Assembly: GCF_947495995.1 (NCBI RefSeq)
Contig: NZ_CANMAX010000002.1
Coordinates: 434,001 to 498,000 of the forward strand
Reading direction: 5' to 3'
Origin: an uncultured Tenacibaculum sp.
Lineage (GTDB): Bacteria > Bacteroidota > Bacteroidia > Flavobacteriales > Flavobacteriaceae
DNA: 64,000 nucleotides
Each line of letters begins with the position of its first letter. Position 1 is the stretch's first letter. This document shows positions 52,217 to 61,011 of the stretch, piece by piece. Position numbers and translations under genes: made by a program. The notes under the pieces are model-generated. The model was not told where the DNA came from, did no database searches, and was given only the letters and a program-made list of their open reading frames with translations.

Positions 52217-53326
52217 TTAATTGTTTTTCAACAACTTTTTTTCGCAACTTTTGATAAATGAAACTAAGCTTACAAGATCTACAAATCCAGACACTTTTCC
52301 TCCTAAAACTTCCAACATACTATGTTGAGCTATTAATAATCGATCAACAGGTTTAGAATTATCAAACATAAATTCTGATATTTTTTCTTTGGCAGCTTTC
52401 TTTCCTTTTGATTTGTAAACAGCTAAAACTGAAACAGCATTTTCTTCGCCTGTTATTTCTCTTTCTTTTGGAGTGTGACCTAATTGTTTGATCATAGTTT
52501 CTGCCACTTTCCAAGTAGACCATGGGTTTTGACCAGTAATAATGTTCTCGTCATGATTTACTTTCTCTAAATACTTTTCGCTTGAAATAAATTTAGCGCC
52601 TTGCTTTCTTATTTCTTCTTCCAATAAAAACGGAAATATATTTTTGGCTTCTGGAATTAAAAATAACTCTTCTTCATTCGTAAAACTGGTGATCTTTTTA
52701 TCTTTTAATAAAGCCGATCCATTACTTAATTTTACGTTAACCAATGCAGCTGGACCATGACATACCGCTCCAATTACTTTATTATTTTCGTAATAATTTT
52801 TAAGCATTTCATGAATCATAGGATGATTTGGGAAATCAAACATTGCTCCTTTTCCACCTACAAAAAAAACTGCATCGTATTCATTAAAATCAATATCTCC
52901 TAAAACCAAAGTATTATTAATTTTCTCTTGAGCTTCCTCATCATTTAAAAAGGCATAATCGTATATACCCATATCTTCTTTGTCAAGCACAACAGGTGCT
53001 TTTCCTCCTAACGGACTTGCCACTGAAACTTCGTAACCATTAGCTTGAAAAACATAATAAGCTCTAGATAATTCTGTTAATTCATAACCGGTTTTCTTTT
53101 GAGATTTTCCCATTACAGCTGTACTTGTAACTACAGTCAATATTTTTCCTCTATTGGAAATTCTATTTTGTGATAAATATGGAATTTCTTCTGCAATAGT
53201 ATTTTCTATATTTAATTTTTTAGCAGGAAGTAAACTCACAAACCAAAAACCAAAACATACAATTATTAAGATTAAACTGGCAAGTACTCCTAAACTGTAC
53301 TTTAAAAAAGGATATCTTTTTAGCAT
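52217..53326 (-). CDS. DJ-1/PfpI family protein with membrane anchor
   Basis: 369 residues. N-terminal membrane helix (YSLGVLASLILIIVCFGFWFVSLL), then a DJ-1/PfpI (class I glutamine amidotransferase-like) domain with the nucleophile elbow AVCHGPAALV. The last ~100 residues (EREITGEENAVSVLAVYKSKGKKAAKEKI ...) are an extra helical part not found in short DJ-1 proteins. Likely faces the periplasm. Possible glyoxalase III, chaperone or peptidase activity; not decided. Upstream of the membrane AraC gene. Confidence 0.8.
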   Translation of the reverse strand: MLKRYPFLKYSLGVLASLILIIVCFGFWFVSLLPAKKLNIENTIAEEIPYLSQNRISNRGKILTVVTSTAVMGKSQKKTGYELTELSRAYYVFQANGYEVSVASPLGGKAPVVLDKEDMGIYDYAFLNDEEAQEKINNTLVLGDIDFNEYDAVFFVGGKGAMFDFPNHPMIHEMLKNYYENNKVIGAVCHGPAALVNVKLSNGSALLKDKKITSFTNEEELFLIPEAKNIFPFLLEEEIRKQGAKFISSEKYLEKVNHDENIITGQNPWSTWKVAETMIKQLGHTPKEREITGEENAVSVLAVYKSKGKKAAKEKISEFMFDNSKPVDRLLIAQHSMLEVLGGKVSGFVDLVSLVSFIKSCEKKLLKNN

Positions 53327-53424
53327 TTTATAAATTTTTATAATTAATGCTAAATACGTTATAATCCCTTGAAATCACTGACGAAATGATAATTCCGTCA
53401 GATTATATTATAAAAAAGTAAACA

Positions 53425-53453
53425 AAAAAAGAGGGAAATAATCCCTCTTTTTT
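53425..53453 (-). terminator. Terminator of the crystallin-like gene
   Basis: Stem GAGGGA / TCCCTC with A- and T-tracts; on - it follows the gene ending at 53473. Confidence 0.8.
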
Positions 53454-53472
53454 ATATCGTATGATTTCTTAT

Positions 53473-54258
53473 TTATGGCATCCAAAAAGATGAAATTTTA
53501 TCATTCCAAGATACTTTCCAAAACCAAGTTCCAGATAAAGTATGATGTCTTAAATTACTTTCTCCATAAAAATTAGAACCTTGGTATTTGTTAAATGTCA
53601 ACCTTTTTCCTGTATAACAACTATGCTCATAAAAACTTACTTGTTGGAAACTATTAGATCTCATGTAAAAAGAACTAATTCTATCATTATTATGTCCTAA
53701 ATATTGTTTTCCGTACGTTCTTTTGTTTAATCCTCTTATATCAGATAATTCATAAACATAGTTAATGTCTTCAAAGAAACGAATTTCGTCGTTACCTGGT
53801 AAATCTACATTAATACAATTGTTTCTTGAAGCTAATTCTCCTTTTACAACTTCTTTTGTTTCTCTTAACTCTTCTGCTGTAAATGCATCAATTTCTTTAG
53901 CTGTATTAAAGATTTTCATTTTAATCTCTTTGTAATTTCCTTTTTCAACAACACCTGTTACTAAAGTACCTTGCGGTCCTTCTTCTCCTCTACCGAAAAC
54001 TTCAACTGCTATTTCTTGATCTCCATAAGCATCGACGATTTCTTGAGTTTCATTATTAAATACATATGTTACTTGAAACTCTTTTCCGTAGTAATCGTAT
54101 TTGTGATTTATGTTTATAATTTCGCTAGGAAACTCTTTTAATAAAACACTTGCTTTAGTTTCTAAATCTGGCTTCATCTCAACTAATTCTTCATTAGTAT
54201 TGCATCCAATAATTAAAATACTCAACGCTAATACTATGTAATTATAAAATACTTTCAT
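53473..54258 (-). CDS. Lipoprotein with beta/gamma-crystallin domain
   Basis: 261 residues. Lipobox ILIIGC; a first domain (25-150) with strand-rich part and acidic helix; then a beta/gamma-crystallin domain (about 165-261). It contains two copies of the calcium motif D/N-D/N-x-x-S-S, NDRISS and NDKISS, and Tyr/Trp corners (VSFYEHSCYTGKRLTF). It should bind calcium and become rigid at the cell surface; the role may be adhesion or stress. The N-terminal region may act as a propeptide. Followed by its own terminator. Confidence 0.75.
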   Translation of the reverse strand: MKVFYNYIVLALSILIIGCNTNEELVEMKPDLETKASVLLKEFPSEIININHKYDYYGKEFQVTYVFNNETQEIVDAYGDQEIAVEVFGRGEEGPQGTLVTGVVEKGNYKEIKMKIFNTAKEIDAFTAEELRETKEVVKGELASRNNCINVDLPGNDEIRFFEDINYVYELSDIRGLNKRTYGKQYLGHNNDRISSFYMRSNSFQQVSFYEHSCYTGKRLTFNKYQGSNFYGESNLRHHTLSGTWFWKVSWNDKISSFWMP

Positions 54259-54450
54259 TCTTTAAATTTTATGTTTTTTATTGTTTGGTTGGATCGGTAT
54301 TGAATAGCTATTGTTTGATCACAAAGCAAAACTATTATCAGTATAAAAATATCTTACAAGGGATTTTCCCTTTTTTCGATAAGGGAAAAAATGAATTATC
54401 TCAGTTATAACACTTGGAGCTAAGAAAATTAAAACTTCATATTATACAAC

Positions 54451-54485
54451 AAAAAAAGGACCATGAAAACTGTCATGATCCTTTT
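54451..54485 (-). terminator. Terminator of the maltodextrin operon
   Basis: Stem AAAGGA-CATGA / TCATG-TCCTTT (imperfect) with a 5-nt loop and A/T-tracts; on - it follows the last GH13 gene. Confidence 0.75.
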
Positions 54486-54507
54486 AAAAGTATAGTTGAT
54501 TTTTAGT

Positions 54508-55944
54508 TTATTTTGTCTTTTCTAAAACTAAATATTCCCAAGGTTGTAATTCAACTTCTGTTGTACCTTTGAATTCTTTTTTAGTGAAATAATCTTTTTG
54601 ATCTTCTGTTAAAGGTAAAGTAACTTTCTGACTATCTTTAGATAAGTTTCCAACAAAAGTAACTTTATCACCATCTTTTTCTCTAGAAAACGCTAAAACA
54701 TGATCATTTTTAAGATCTATATTTGTATAAGAAGCTTTTTCTTTTCCTCCGTTTAAAGCCTTATTTGTTTTCTTTAAGTTCGCAAGTTCAGCTAATAAAT
54801 TCCATGCTGCTCCTTTTGCTTTAGGAATAGAATCTTTTTCGAAGAATTTTAATCTGTGACTTAAACCATATTCTTGTCCAGAATAAATCAAAGGCATTCC
54901 AGGTGTTACATAACTTAATACAGTAAAAGCATTCGCTCCTTCTCCCATTCTTTCTTTAATAGTTCCATTCCAAGAATTTTCGTCGTGATTCGTAACGAAA
55001 GTCATGATTATATCATCTTTAGCATAACGTTTTTGATCTTTAACAAAAGTGCTATCCCATTCTTTTACATTCTTTTCTCCTTTAGCTATATGATTCATTG
55101 CATGATGACGATCCCATCCGTAACCCATATCAAATAAACCATCTTTTAATAATTCTGGTTCCCAAGCTTCAGCTAACATAAAAATATCTTTTTTCGCACG
55201 TAATTGAGGAATTGCTTCTTGCCAGAATGCAGTAGGAACTTGTCCTGCTACATCACAACGGAATCCATCAACACCTTCATTTGTAATCCAGTGGCTCATA
55301 TCAGCAATCATTTGCTTACGCAATTCTGGATTATCATAATTTAAATCAGCAACATCTGTCCAATCTGTTCCTTCAGGATGTACCACTTCTCCTTTATCAT
55401 TTTTTGTATAAAAATCAGGATTTGTAGTTAACCAAGTATGATCCCAACCAGTATGATTTGGTACCCAATCTAATATTACATAAATACCGTTATCGTGAGC
55501 AGTTTTTACTAATTCTCTAAAATCCTCAATAGTTCCGAATTCTGGATTGATTTTTTTGAAATCAGAAACAGCATAATAACTTCCTAAATATTTTTCTCTT
55601 TCTCCTTCAGGAAATTCAGAAGCAAACTTACTATTCTCGCCTCCAGTAGCTTTACGTTTCGTTTCTGAAATAGGGAAAACTGGCATTAACCAAATAATTT
55701 TCACACCTAATTTCTTTAACTCAGGAATATCTTTTGTGAAAGCATCAAAACTTCCTTCTGGTGAATATTGACGAATATTAGCTTCATAAATCACCGCTGT
55801 TTCTAGAACATCTTTACTAATAGGTTTTAGTACTTCGGCGACTATATTTTCTTGTTTTTCTGCTACTTTTTCTTCCTTTTTTTGCTCTTGTTTACAAGAT
55901 AAAAGCAACAAACTTATTGATACTATACTTAGTATTTTTTTCAT
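54508..55944 (-). CDS. GH13 alpha-amylase family lipoprotein
   Basis: 478 residues. Lipobox SLLLLSC; (beta/alpha)8 barrel with the GH13 series VILDWVPNHTG (I), GFRCDVAGQ (II, nucleophile Asp), FMLAEAWEPE (III, acid Glu) and FVTNHDENSW (IV, Asp), then a C-terminal beta domain. Probably acts on maltodextrins at the outer membrane or in the periplasm. It is last in the operon, 2 bp after the next GH13 gene. Exact bond specificity cannot be read. Confidence 0.92.
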   Translation of the reverse strand: MKKILSIVSISLLLLSCKQEQKKEEKVAEKQENIVAEVLKPISKDVLETAVIYEANIRQYSPEGSFDAFTKDIPELKKLGVKIIWLMPVFPISETKRKATGGENSKFASEFPEGEREKYLGSYYAVSDFKKINPEFGTIEDFRELVKTAHDNGIYVILDWVPNHTGWDHTWLTTNPDFYTKNDKGEVVHPEGTDWTDVADLNYDNPELRKQMIADMSHWITNEGVDGFRCDVAGQVPTAFWQEAIPQLRAKKDIFMLAEAWEPELLKDGLFDMGYGWDRHHAMNHIAKGEKNVKEWDSTFVKDQKRYAKDDIIMTFVTNHDENSWNGTIKERMGEGANAFTVLSYVTPGMPLIYSGQEYGLSHRLKFFEKDSIPKAKGAAWNLLAELANLKKTNKALNGGKEKASYTNIDLKNDHVLAFSREKDGDKVTFVGNLSKDSQKVTLPLTEDQKDYFTKKEFKGTTEVELQPWEYLVLEKTK

Positions 55945-55946
55945 AA

Positions 55947-57614
55947 TTATATCTTTTCTAATAAAATAGTAGTGTATGGAGAATCTAATGTTATTTTTCC
56001 TTCGGAAACTTTCACTTTTTGATTTGAGTATGCGTCTCTTAGTTCATCTTCATTTTTAAATACAGATGAAACATCAACAGTTTTTGATCCTTGTTTTAAA
56101 TCTACACCAATAATAACTTGATCTTTAAAGTCATTTTTATTGAAAGTTCTTGAGAAAACATAAGGTGTTTCTGCAAGCATTTTATGACTACCTGCTCCAA
56201 TTGATGGATGATTTTTTCTAAACTGACCTAATTTTTGCCAATGTGCTAAAACTTCTTGAGTTTTTTGATCATTTTGAATCTTTTCCCAATTCATGAAAGA
56301 ACGTAACGTAGCGTCACCTATAGTTCCTTCAATAATCAATGATCTTGCAGATTCGTCACCATAATATACTTGAGAAGTACCCAAACCTAATAACAATCGA
56401 TTAGCTGTTTCAAATGGTTTTTCTCTTTTTGGATCAAATGGCATTCCATCATCGTGTGAACTCATGTAATTTAAAACACCATAATCTTTTAAATCGTTAC
56501 TTAAAATACTGTCGTACTTTTTATTAAAATCTTCAAAAGATAATTGCTTAGCATTCCATTTGAACTCAAAATTGATTAAACTGTTAAATGCATTATCGAA
56601 ATAATTCACATCTTTATCTCCAAAATTGAATAGTTTACCATTAGAAATACTGTAATTGTAAACTTCTCCAACTAAATAAAAATCGTTGTTATCTAATACT
56701 TTAGCAGGATTATTTTTCTTCCACTCAGCAAAAGTATAATCACATTCTTTTTTAAATTCTTGCCAAACATTTTCTTCTGTATGTTTTACAGTATCAACTC
56801 TATAACCATCGATTCCATATTCTTTAATGTAATCTGTAAGCCATTTCATGATGTAAAACCTCGGAGCTCTTGGATGACCAGTTCTAGTGAAAAATTCGTC
56901 TAGCTCTTTTACTTCCTGTTCGTAACGTCCTTCTTTTTTCCACTTCTCTACCAATTGTGGAGGTAAAGCAACTTCTTCATTACTTTCAGTCTTAATATCT
57001 GGTAAGTTTTTAACTAAAGTACACGTAATTGTATTTTCATAATTACTGTATTTACATTGTGGTTCAGTTCTAACCCATTCATTTGGCCAAACTGGATCTT
57101 TTTCTGTAACCGGGCCAATATGATTAATCACAGCATCTAACAGAATTCGAATTCCGTGTTTATGAGCTGTTTCTACTAGTTCTTTTAAATCTTTATCAGT
57201 ACCATAATTAGGATCAATTTTAGTCCAATCTTTAGTCCAATATCCATGGAATCCGTATGTAATTCCAGTTCCTTCATCTGTTCCTCCGTGAATTTGTTCA
57301 ACTACAGGAGTCATCCAAATTGCATTGATTCCTAACGTATTGAAATAACCTTCTTTAATTTTTTGAGTAATTCCTTTTAAATCGCCTCCTTTAAAACCTC
57401 TTAATTTGGCTGTCTTTTTTGTTCGATCAAAGTTTACATCGTTTGCAGTATCTCCATTATTAAAACGATCTGTTAATAGGAAATATAAATTTGCACCATT
57501 CCACACAAATGGTGTTTCTGGCTTTTTAGCTACTGATTTTTCTTCAACTTTTTTTTGTTCTTTGCAACTAATTATAGCTAGTGCAACAAACAAGATTGTA
57601 AGTAGTTGTTTCAT
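55947..57614 (-). CDS. GH13 alpha-amylase family lipoprotein (SusG-like)
   Basis: 555 residues. Lipobox ALAIISC; motifs LLDAVINHIGP (I), GYRVDTVKHTEENV (II), FYLVGEVYNYS (III), MSSHDDGMPF (IV), with a Cys-containing insertion between strands. Expected to cleave starch or maltodextrin outside the inner membrane. It is only modestly similar to the neighbouring GH13, suggesting different substrate or product ranges. Operon with GH31 upstream (43 bp). Confidence 0.92.
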   Translation of the reverse strand: MKQLLTILFVALAIISCKEQKKVEEKSVAKKPETPFVWNGANLYFLLTDRFNNGDTANDVNFDRTKKTAKLRGFKGGDLKGITQKIKEGYFNTLGINAIWMTPVVEQIHGGTDEGTGITYGFHGYWTKDWTKIDPNYGTDKDLKELVETAHKHGIRILLDAVINHIGPVTEKDPVWPNEWVRTEPQCKYSNYENTITCTLVKNLPDIKTESNEEVALPPQLVEKWKKEGRYEQEVKELDEFFTRTGHPRAPRFYIMKWLTDYIKEYGIDGYRVDTVKHTEENVWQEFKKECDYTFAEWKKNNPAKVLDNNDFYLVGEVYNYSISNGKLFNFGDKDVNYFDNAFNSLINFEFKWNAKQLSFEDFNKKYDSILSNDLKDYGVLNYMSSHDDGMPFDPKREKPFETANRLLLGLGTSQVYYGDESARSLIIEGTIGDATLRSFMNWEKIQNDQKTQEVLAHWQKLGQFRKNHPSIGAGSHKMLAETPYVFSRTFNKNDFKDQVIIGVDLKQGSKTVDVSSVFKNEDELRDAYSNQKVKVSEGKITLDSPYTTILLEKI

Positions 57615-57657
57615 TAATTTAAATTTTAAATGCTATAAAATTTAGTTTGTTTCGAGA

Positions 57658-60036
57658 CTAAAATTTTACAGTGATTTTATTTGATTTTGAAGTATGCCAC
57701 TTTACAGAAATATGTAACTGATTTAAAGTACTATTCCATTTAAAATCGACTTTCTTCTTATTTGATTTTACTTTTTTAGGTTTTGACTTAATATTATGTA
57801 CTATTAAAACAACATCCTTATCATTTTCTTTGTAATTCTTTCCTGTAGTTGCCTTAAATTTAATTTCTAGCTCCTTTTTAGTAGACTTTGAACTAAATTT
57901 TAAAATCTCATATGCTTCTTTCTGATAAGCATCTGCAGTTATACCATCATCATTGTAAATTTTTCTTTTTGATTTCTCTACTGAAGGATGATGATAATAA
58001 TGTAAATCGAAAGAATTTAAGTTATAATCTTTAGTAGTTTGTACTAAAGCACTCATAGGAATAAAGCTTCCAGCTCTTACATAAGTTGGAATATTTTCTT
58101 CTACAGTTTTTATACTTTTTGTTGTGCCACCTTCTTCTATAGTATCTGTATAAAAATTGAACCAGTAATTCTTTTTAGGAAAATAAACTTCTTGTTCAGT
58201 TTGTTTTGCCTTTAAAATTGGTGTGATTAAGAAATCTTTACCCCATAAATATGAAGTTGACTTGGTAAACATATCTGCATCTTGCTCTTCAAAAAATAAA
58301 GGACGCATTAATGGTTTTCCTTTACGACTATTTTCGAAAACTAAATTATAGTTATATGGTAATAATTGATAACGTAATTCGATAGCTTTCTTAGCTAAAG
58401 ATTTTGCTTTATCAGCTCTAAAAACAGGTTCACTAGCAACTTCTTCTTGCGCATGAGGCCTAAATATTGGTTGGAAAACTCCGTATTGTAACCAACGAAC
58501 ATATAGCTCGTCATCTAAATTTGCTCCAGCGAAACCTCCTAAATCAGAATGCATATAAGCTAATCCTTGCATTCCCATTTGTAAAGCAATTTCTGGTTGA
58601 CTTTGTAATCCGCCCCAAGTTCTATTTACGTCACCAGACCAAGGAACTAAACCAAATCGTTGTGATCCAGAATAACCGGCACGCATCAAGATAAACGGAC
58701 GCTCATTAGGATAATTTGCTTTATAACCATCGAAGATTAATTTAGCCCAATCGTGTCCATAAATATTATGTACTTCATCAGCTGTTCCTGTAGCATGTAA
58801 TAGTTTTGAAGGATGAACTTCTGGCTCTCCTAAATCTCCCCAGAAACCTTCAACTCCCATATCTTTTAAACCTTTATAAATATTCCAAAACCATTTGTTA
58901 CCTTCAGGATTGTAAATATCTATTAATCCAGTATTTCCGAAGTAAAAATCATATGTAAAAGGATTTCCTGCTTCATCTTTACCTAAAATTCCTTTAGATT
59001 TAGCTTCATCCCATTTTTTAGATGTAGTTAAAATAAAAGGTTCAGTAATTAAAACAGTTTTTACACCTTCATTTTTAAAATCACTTACCATTTTCTTCAT
59101 ATCAGGAAAAGAATCTTTAAACACTTCTAAATTCCCCATGGTTCCTTTGATGTCTTTGCCAAACCAGTATAAATCTAGAATAACAGCATCAATAGGAATT
59201 TGTTCTTTTTTAAATGCTTGAATTGTATTTCTTGTTTCTTGTTCTGAATGATAACCAAATCTACTCGAAAAATTACCTAAACTCCAACGTGGAATCATTG
59301 GTTGTTTTCCTGTTAAATCTGTATAATTATCTAATAATTCATACCAAGTATCTCCTACAATAATTTGATATGTTTTTCTACCAGAAATGGTTTCGTAGGT
59401 AAGTGTGTTATTTTTCTCGCTATCTAAATCTAAATATCCAATTGGAGCATTATCAAAATGAACCATATATTTTTTTGAAGAAACTACTAATGGCATTGTG
59501 TAATTCATTAACTCTGATCGAGTTTCGTAACCATAATGAGCTCTATTGTATAATTGTAAACGATTTCCTCGTCTGTTCATACCTAAAGCTCTTGCTCCTC
59601 CTCCGTATAAAACTTCATCTGAAGTTAGATTTAATTCAATAGCGTCGTTCTTGTCTTTTTTATAGTATCCTTTCTTCTCAGAAGTAATTAATTGATCTTT
59701 ATAATAATACTTGATTTGAAAAGGAGATTTTACAACCTCAATTTTTGCTTTTTTGGTTTTAAACGTTACTTTATCACCAGAATCATTAAGGTTGATATCT
59801 ACGTTTTTTGGTTTTGCAACCACCGCATGTGAAGCTGCTTTATAACTTTCATTCTTAGGAATAAAGGTTGTTTCTATGATTTGGTTAGAATAAAAACGGA
59901 TTATATAAATTCCGTCGTTAACTACAACATTTAAAACATCTCCTGTTTGTACAGAAGCTTCTTTGAAAATTCTATTACTATTTTGTGCGTATACAATACT
60001 TTGTATACAAAATAAAATGAAGAAAAACTTTTTCAT
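57658..60036 (-). CDS. GH31 alpha-glucosidase
   Basis: 792 residues. Signal peptide (FFFILFCIQSIVYA), N-terminal beta domain, catalytic barrel with nucleophile Asp in GFWGDLGEPEVH and acid Asp in WSGDVNRTWGG, RPHAQEE, and C-terminal beta domains. It should release glucose from malto-oligosaccharides in the periplasm. The stop shares its last base region with the start of this gene's upstream esterase (1-bp overlap), so they are co-translated. Confidence 0.92.
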   Translation of the reverse strand: MKKFFFILFCIQSIVYAQNSNRIFKEASVQTGDVLNVVVNDGIYIIRFYSNQIIETTFIPKNESYKAASHAVVAKPKNVDINLNDSGDKVTFKTKKAKIEVVKSPFQIKYYYKDQLITSEKKGYYKKDKNDAIELNLTSDEVLYGGGARALGMNRRGNRLQLYNRAHYGYETRSELMNYTMPLVVSSKKYMVHFDNAPIGYLDLDSEKNNTLTYETISGRKTYQIIVGDTWYELLDNYTDLTGKQPMIPRWSLGNFSSRFGYHSEQETRNTIQAFKKEQIPIDAVILDLYWFGKDIKGTMGNLEVFKDSFPDMKKMVSDFKNEGVKTVLITEPFILTTSKKWDEAKSKGILGKDEAGNPFTYDFYFGNTGLIDIYNPEGNKWFWNIYKGLKDMGVEGFWGDLGEPEVHPSKLLHATGTADEVHNIYGHDWAKLIFDGYKANYPNERPFILMRAGYSGSQRFGLVPWSGDVNRTWGGLQSQPEIALQMGMQGLAYMHSDLGGFAGANLDDELYVRWLQYGVFQPIFRPHAQEEVASEPVFRADKAKSLAKKAIELRYQLLPYNYNLVFENSRKGKPLMRPLFFEEQDADMFTKSTSYLWGKDFLITPILKAKQTEQEVYFPKKNYWFNFYTDTIEEGGTTKSIKTVEENIPTYVRAGSFIPMSALVQTTKDYNLNSFDLHYYHHPSVEKSKRKIYNDDGITADAYQKEAYEILKFSSKSTKKELEIKFKATTGKNYKENDKDVVLIVHNIKSKPKKVKSNKKKVDFKWNSTLNQLHISVKWHTSKSNKITVKF

Positions 60037-60989
60037 TATTTCTTTAATAAAAATAAAAGAGGAATATTTAATCTCTTACTCCAAGATATTTCTGAGTGAT
60101 TTGTTCCTTCAAAAAATAAATTTTTAGAATTGTTTTCAGAATATCCTTTTTGTTTTAAAATTTCATCAACTTTTGGAGCATATTGAGGATAAAATTTATC
60201 TAAAGTTTTGTTACCATAATCAAAATAAACCTTGTGATTACCTGACTTTGGTAAATGTTTAGACATGTATTTGAAAATAGCTTCAGGAAAAGGATTATCG
60301 TCCATTGGCATTGCTCCAACCCAATGTGTAGATAAGCACGCTGCACCACCAAAGACTGATGGATACTCGCTAATCGCATACATTGACATTAATCCACCCA
60401 TACTAGATCCCATAATAAATGTGTGATCTTTATCTGTGTAAACGGAATAATTCTTATCTATAAAAGGTTTTAATTCTTTAACGATAAACTTTAAATAATT
60501 GTCTCCATTTAGTTTAAAGTTTTTAGAACCTGAAATACTTTTTAGTATAGCTTTCGTTTCTTCTGCTATAAAATCATAAGCTTTTTGAGGAAACAAATCT
60601 TGCCATCTAATATTAGGAATATTGTGAATACCTACGATTATGAAGTCTTTAATTTTGTCTTCTTTCAATAGTTTCGTAGCCCATTCATCGATTTCCCATT
60701 CTTGTTTATTCCATGTTTGGGTGCTATCAAATAACATTTGTCCGTCGTGCATGTACAATACATTATACTTTTTAGTTTTAGTATAATCTTTTGGTAACCA
60801 TACATCAACAGGTCTATCTTTTATAAACTTAGAAGAAAAATGTTCTACACGTTCTAGTGTACCAGAAAAAAGTACAGTTTTACTTAACTTTTTAACAGAA
60901 AACTCTTTTGTTGTAGATGTGGTGTTGTTTTGTTGCCCGGTCGCACTTATTACTATTAAAAAAACGATAAGGTGTAGAACATTCTTCAT
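60036..60989 (-). CDS. Putative esterase (alpha/beta hydrolase, Fes-like)
   Basis: 317 residues. Signal peptide (LHLIVFLIVISATG), alpha/beta hydrolase with nucleophile GSSMGG, PVDVWLPKDYTKTKKYNVLYMHDGQ (putative esterase family), and His in GTNHSEISW. It may remove acyl groups from substituted glycans. It is inserted between the GH65 and GH31 genes, so it belongs to the maltodextrin pathway; the real substrate is unknown. Overlaps GH31 by one base. Confidence 0.85.
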   Translation of the reverse strand: MKNVLHLIVFLIVISATGQQNNTTSTTKEFSVKKLSKTVLFSGTLERVEHFSSKFIKDRPVDVWLPKDYTKTKKYNVLYMHDGQMLFDSTQTWNKQEWEIDEWATKLLKEDKIKDFIIVGIHNIPNIRWQDLFPQKAYDFIAEETKAILKSISGSKNFKLNGDNYLKFIVKELKPFIDKNYSVYTDKDHTFIMGSSMGGLMSMYAISEYPSVFGGAACLSTHWVGAMPMDDNPFPEAIFKYMSKHLPKSGNHKVYFDYGNKTLDKFYPQYAPKVDEILKQKGYSENNSKNLFFEGTNHSEISWSKRLNIPLLFLLKK

Positions 60990-61011
60990 ATTTATATATT
61001 AACGAACTTAA

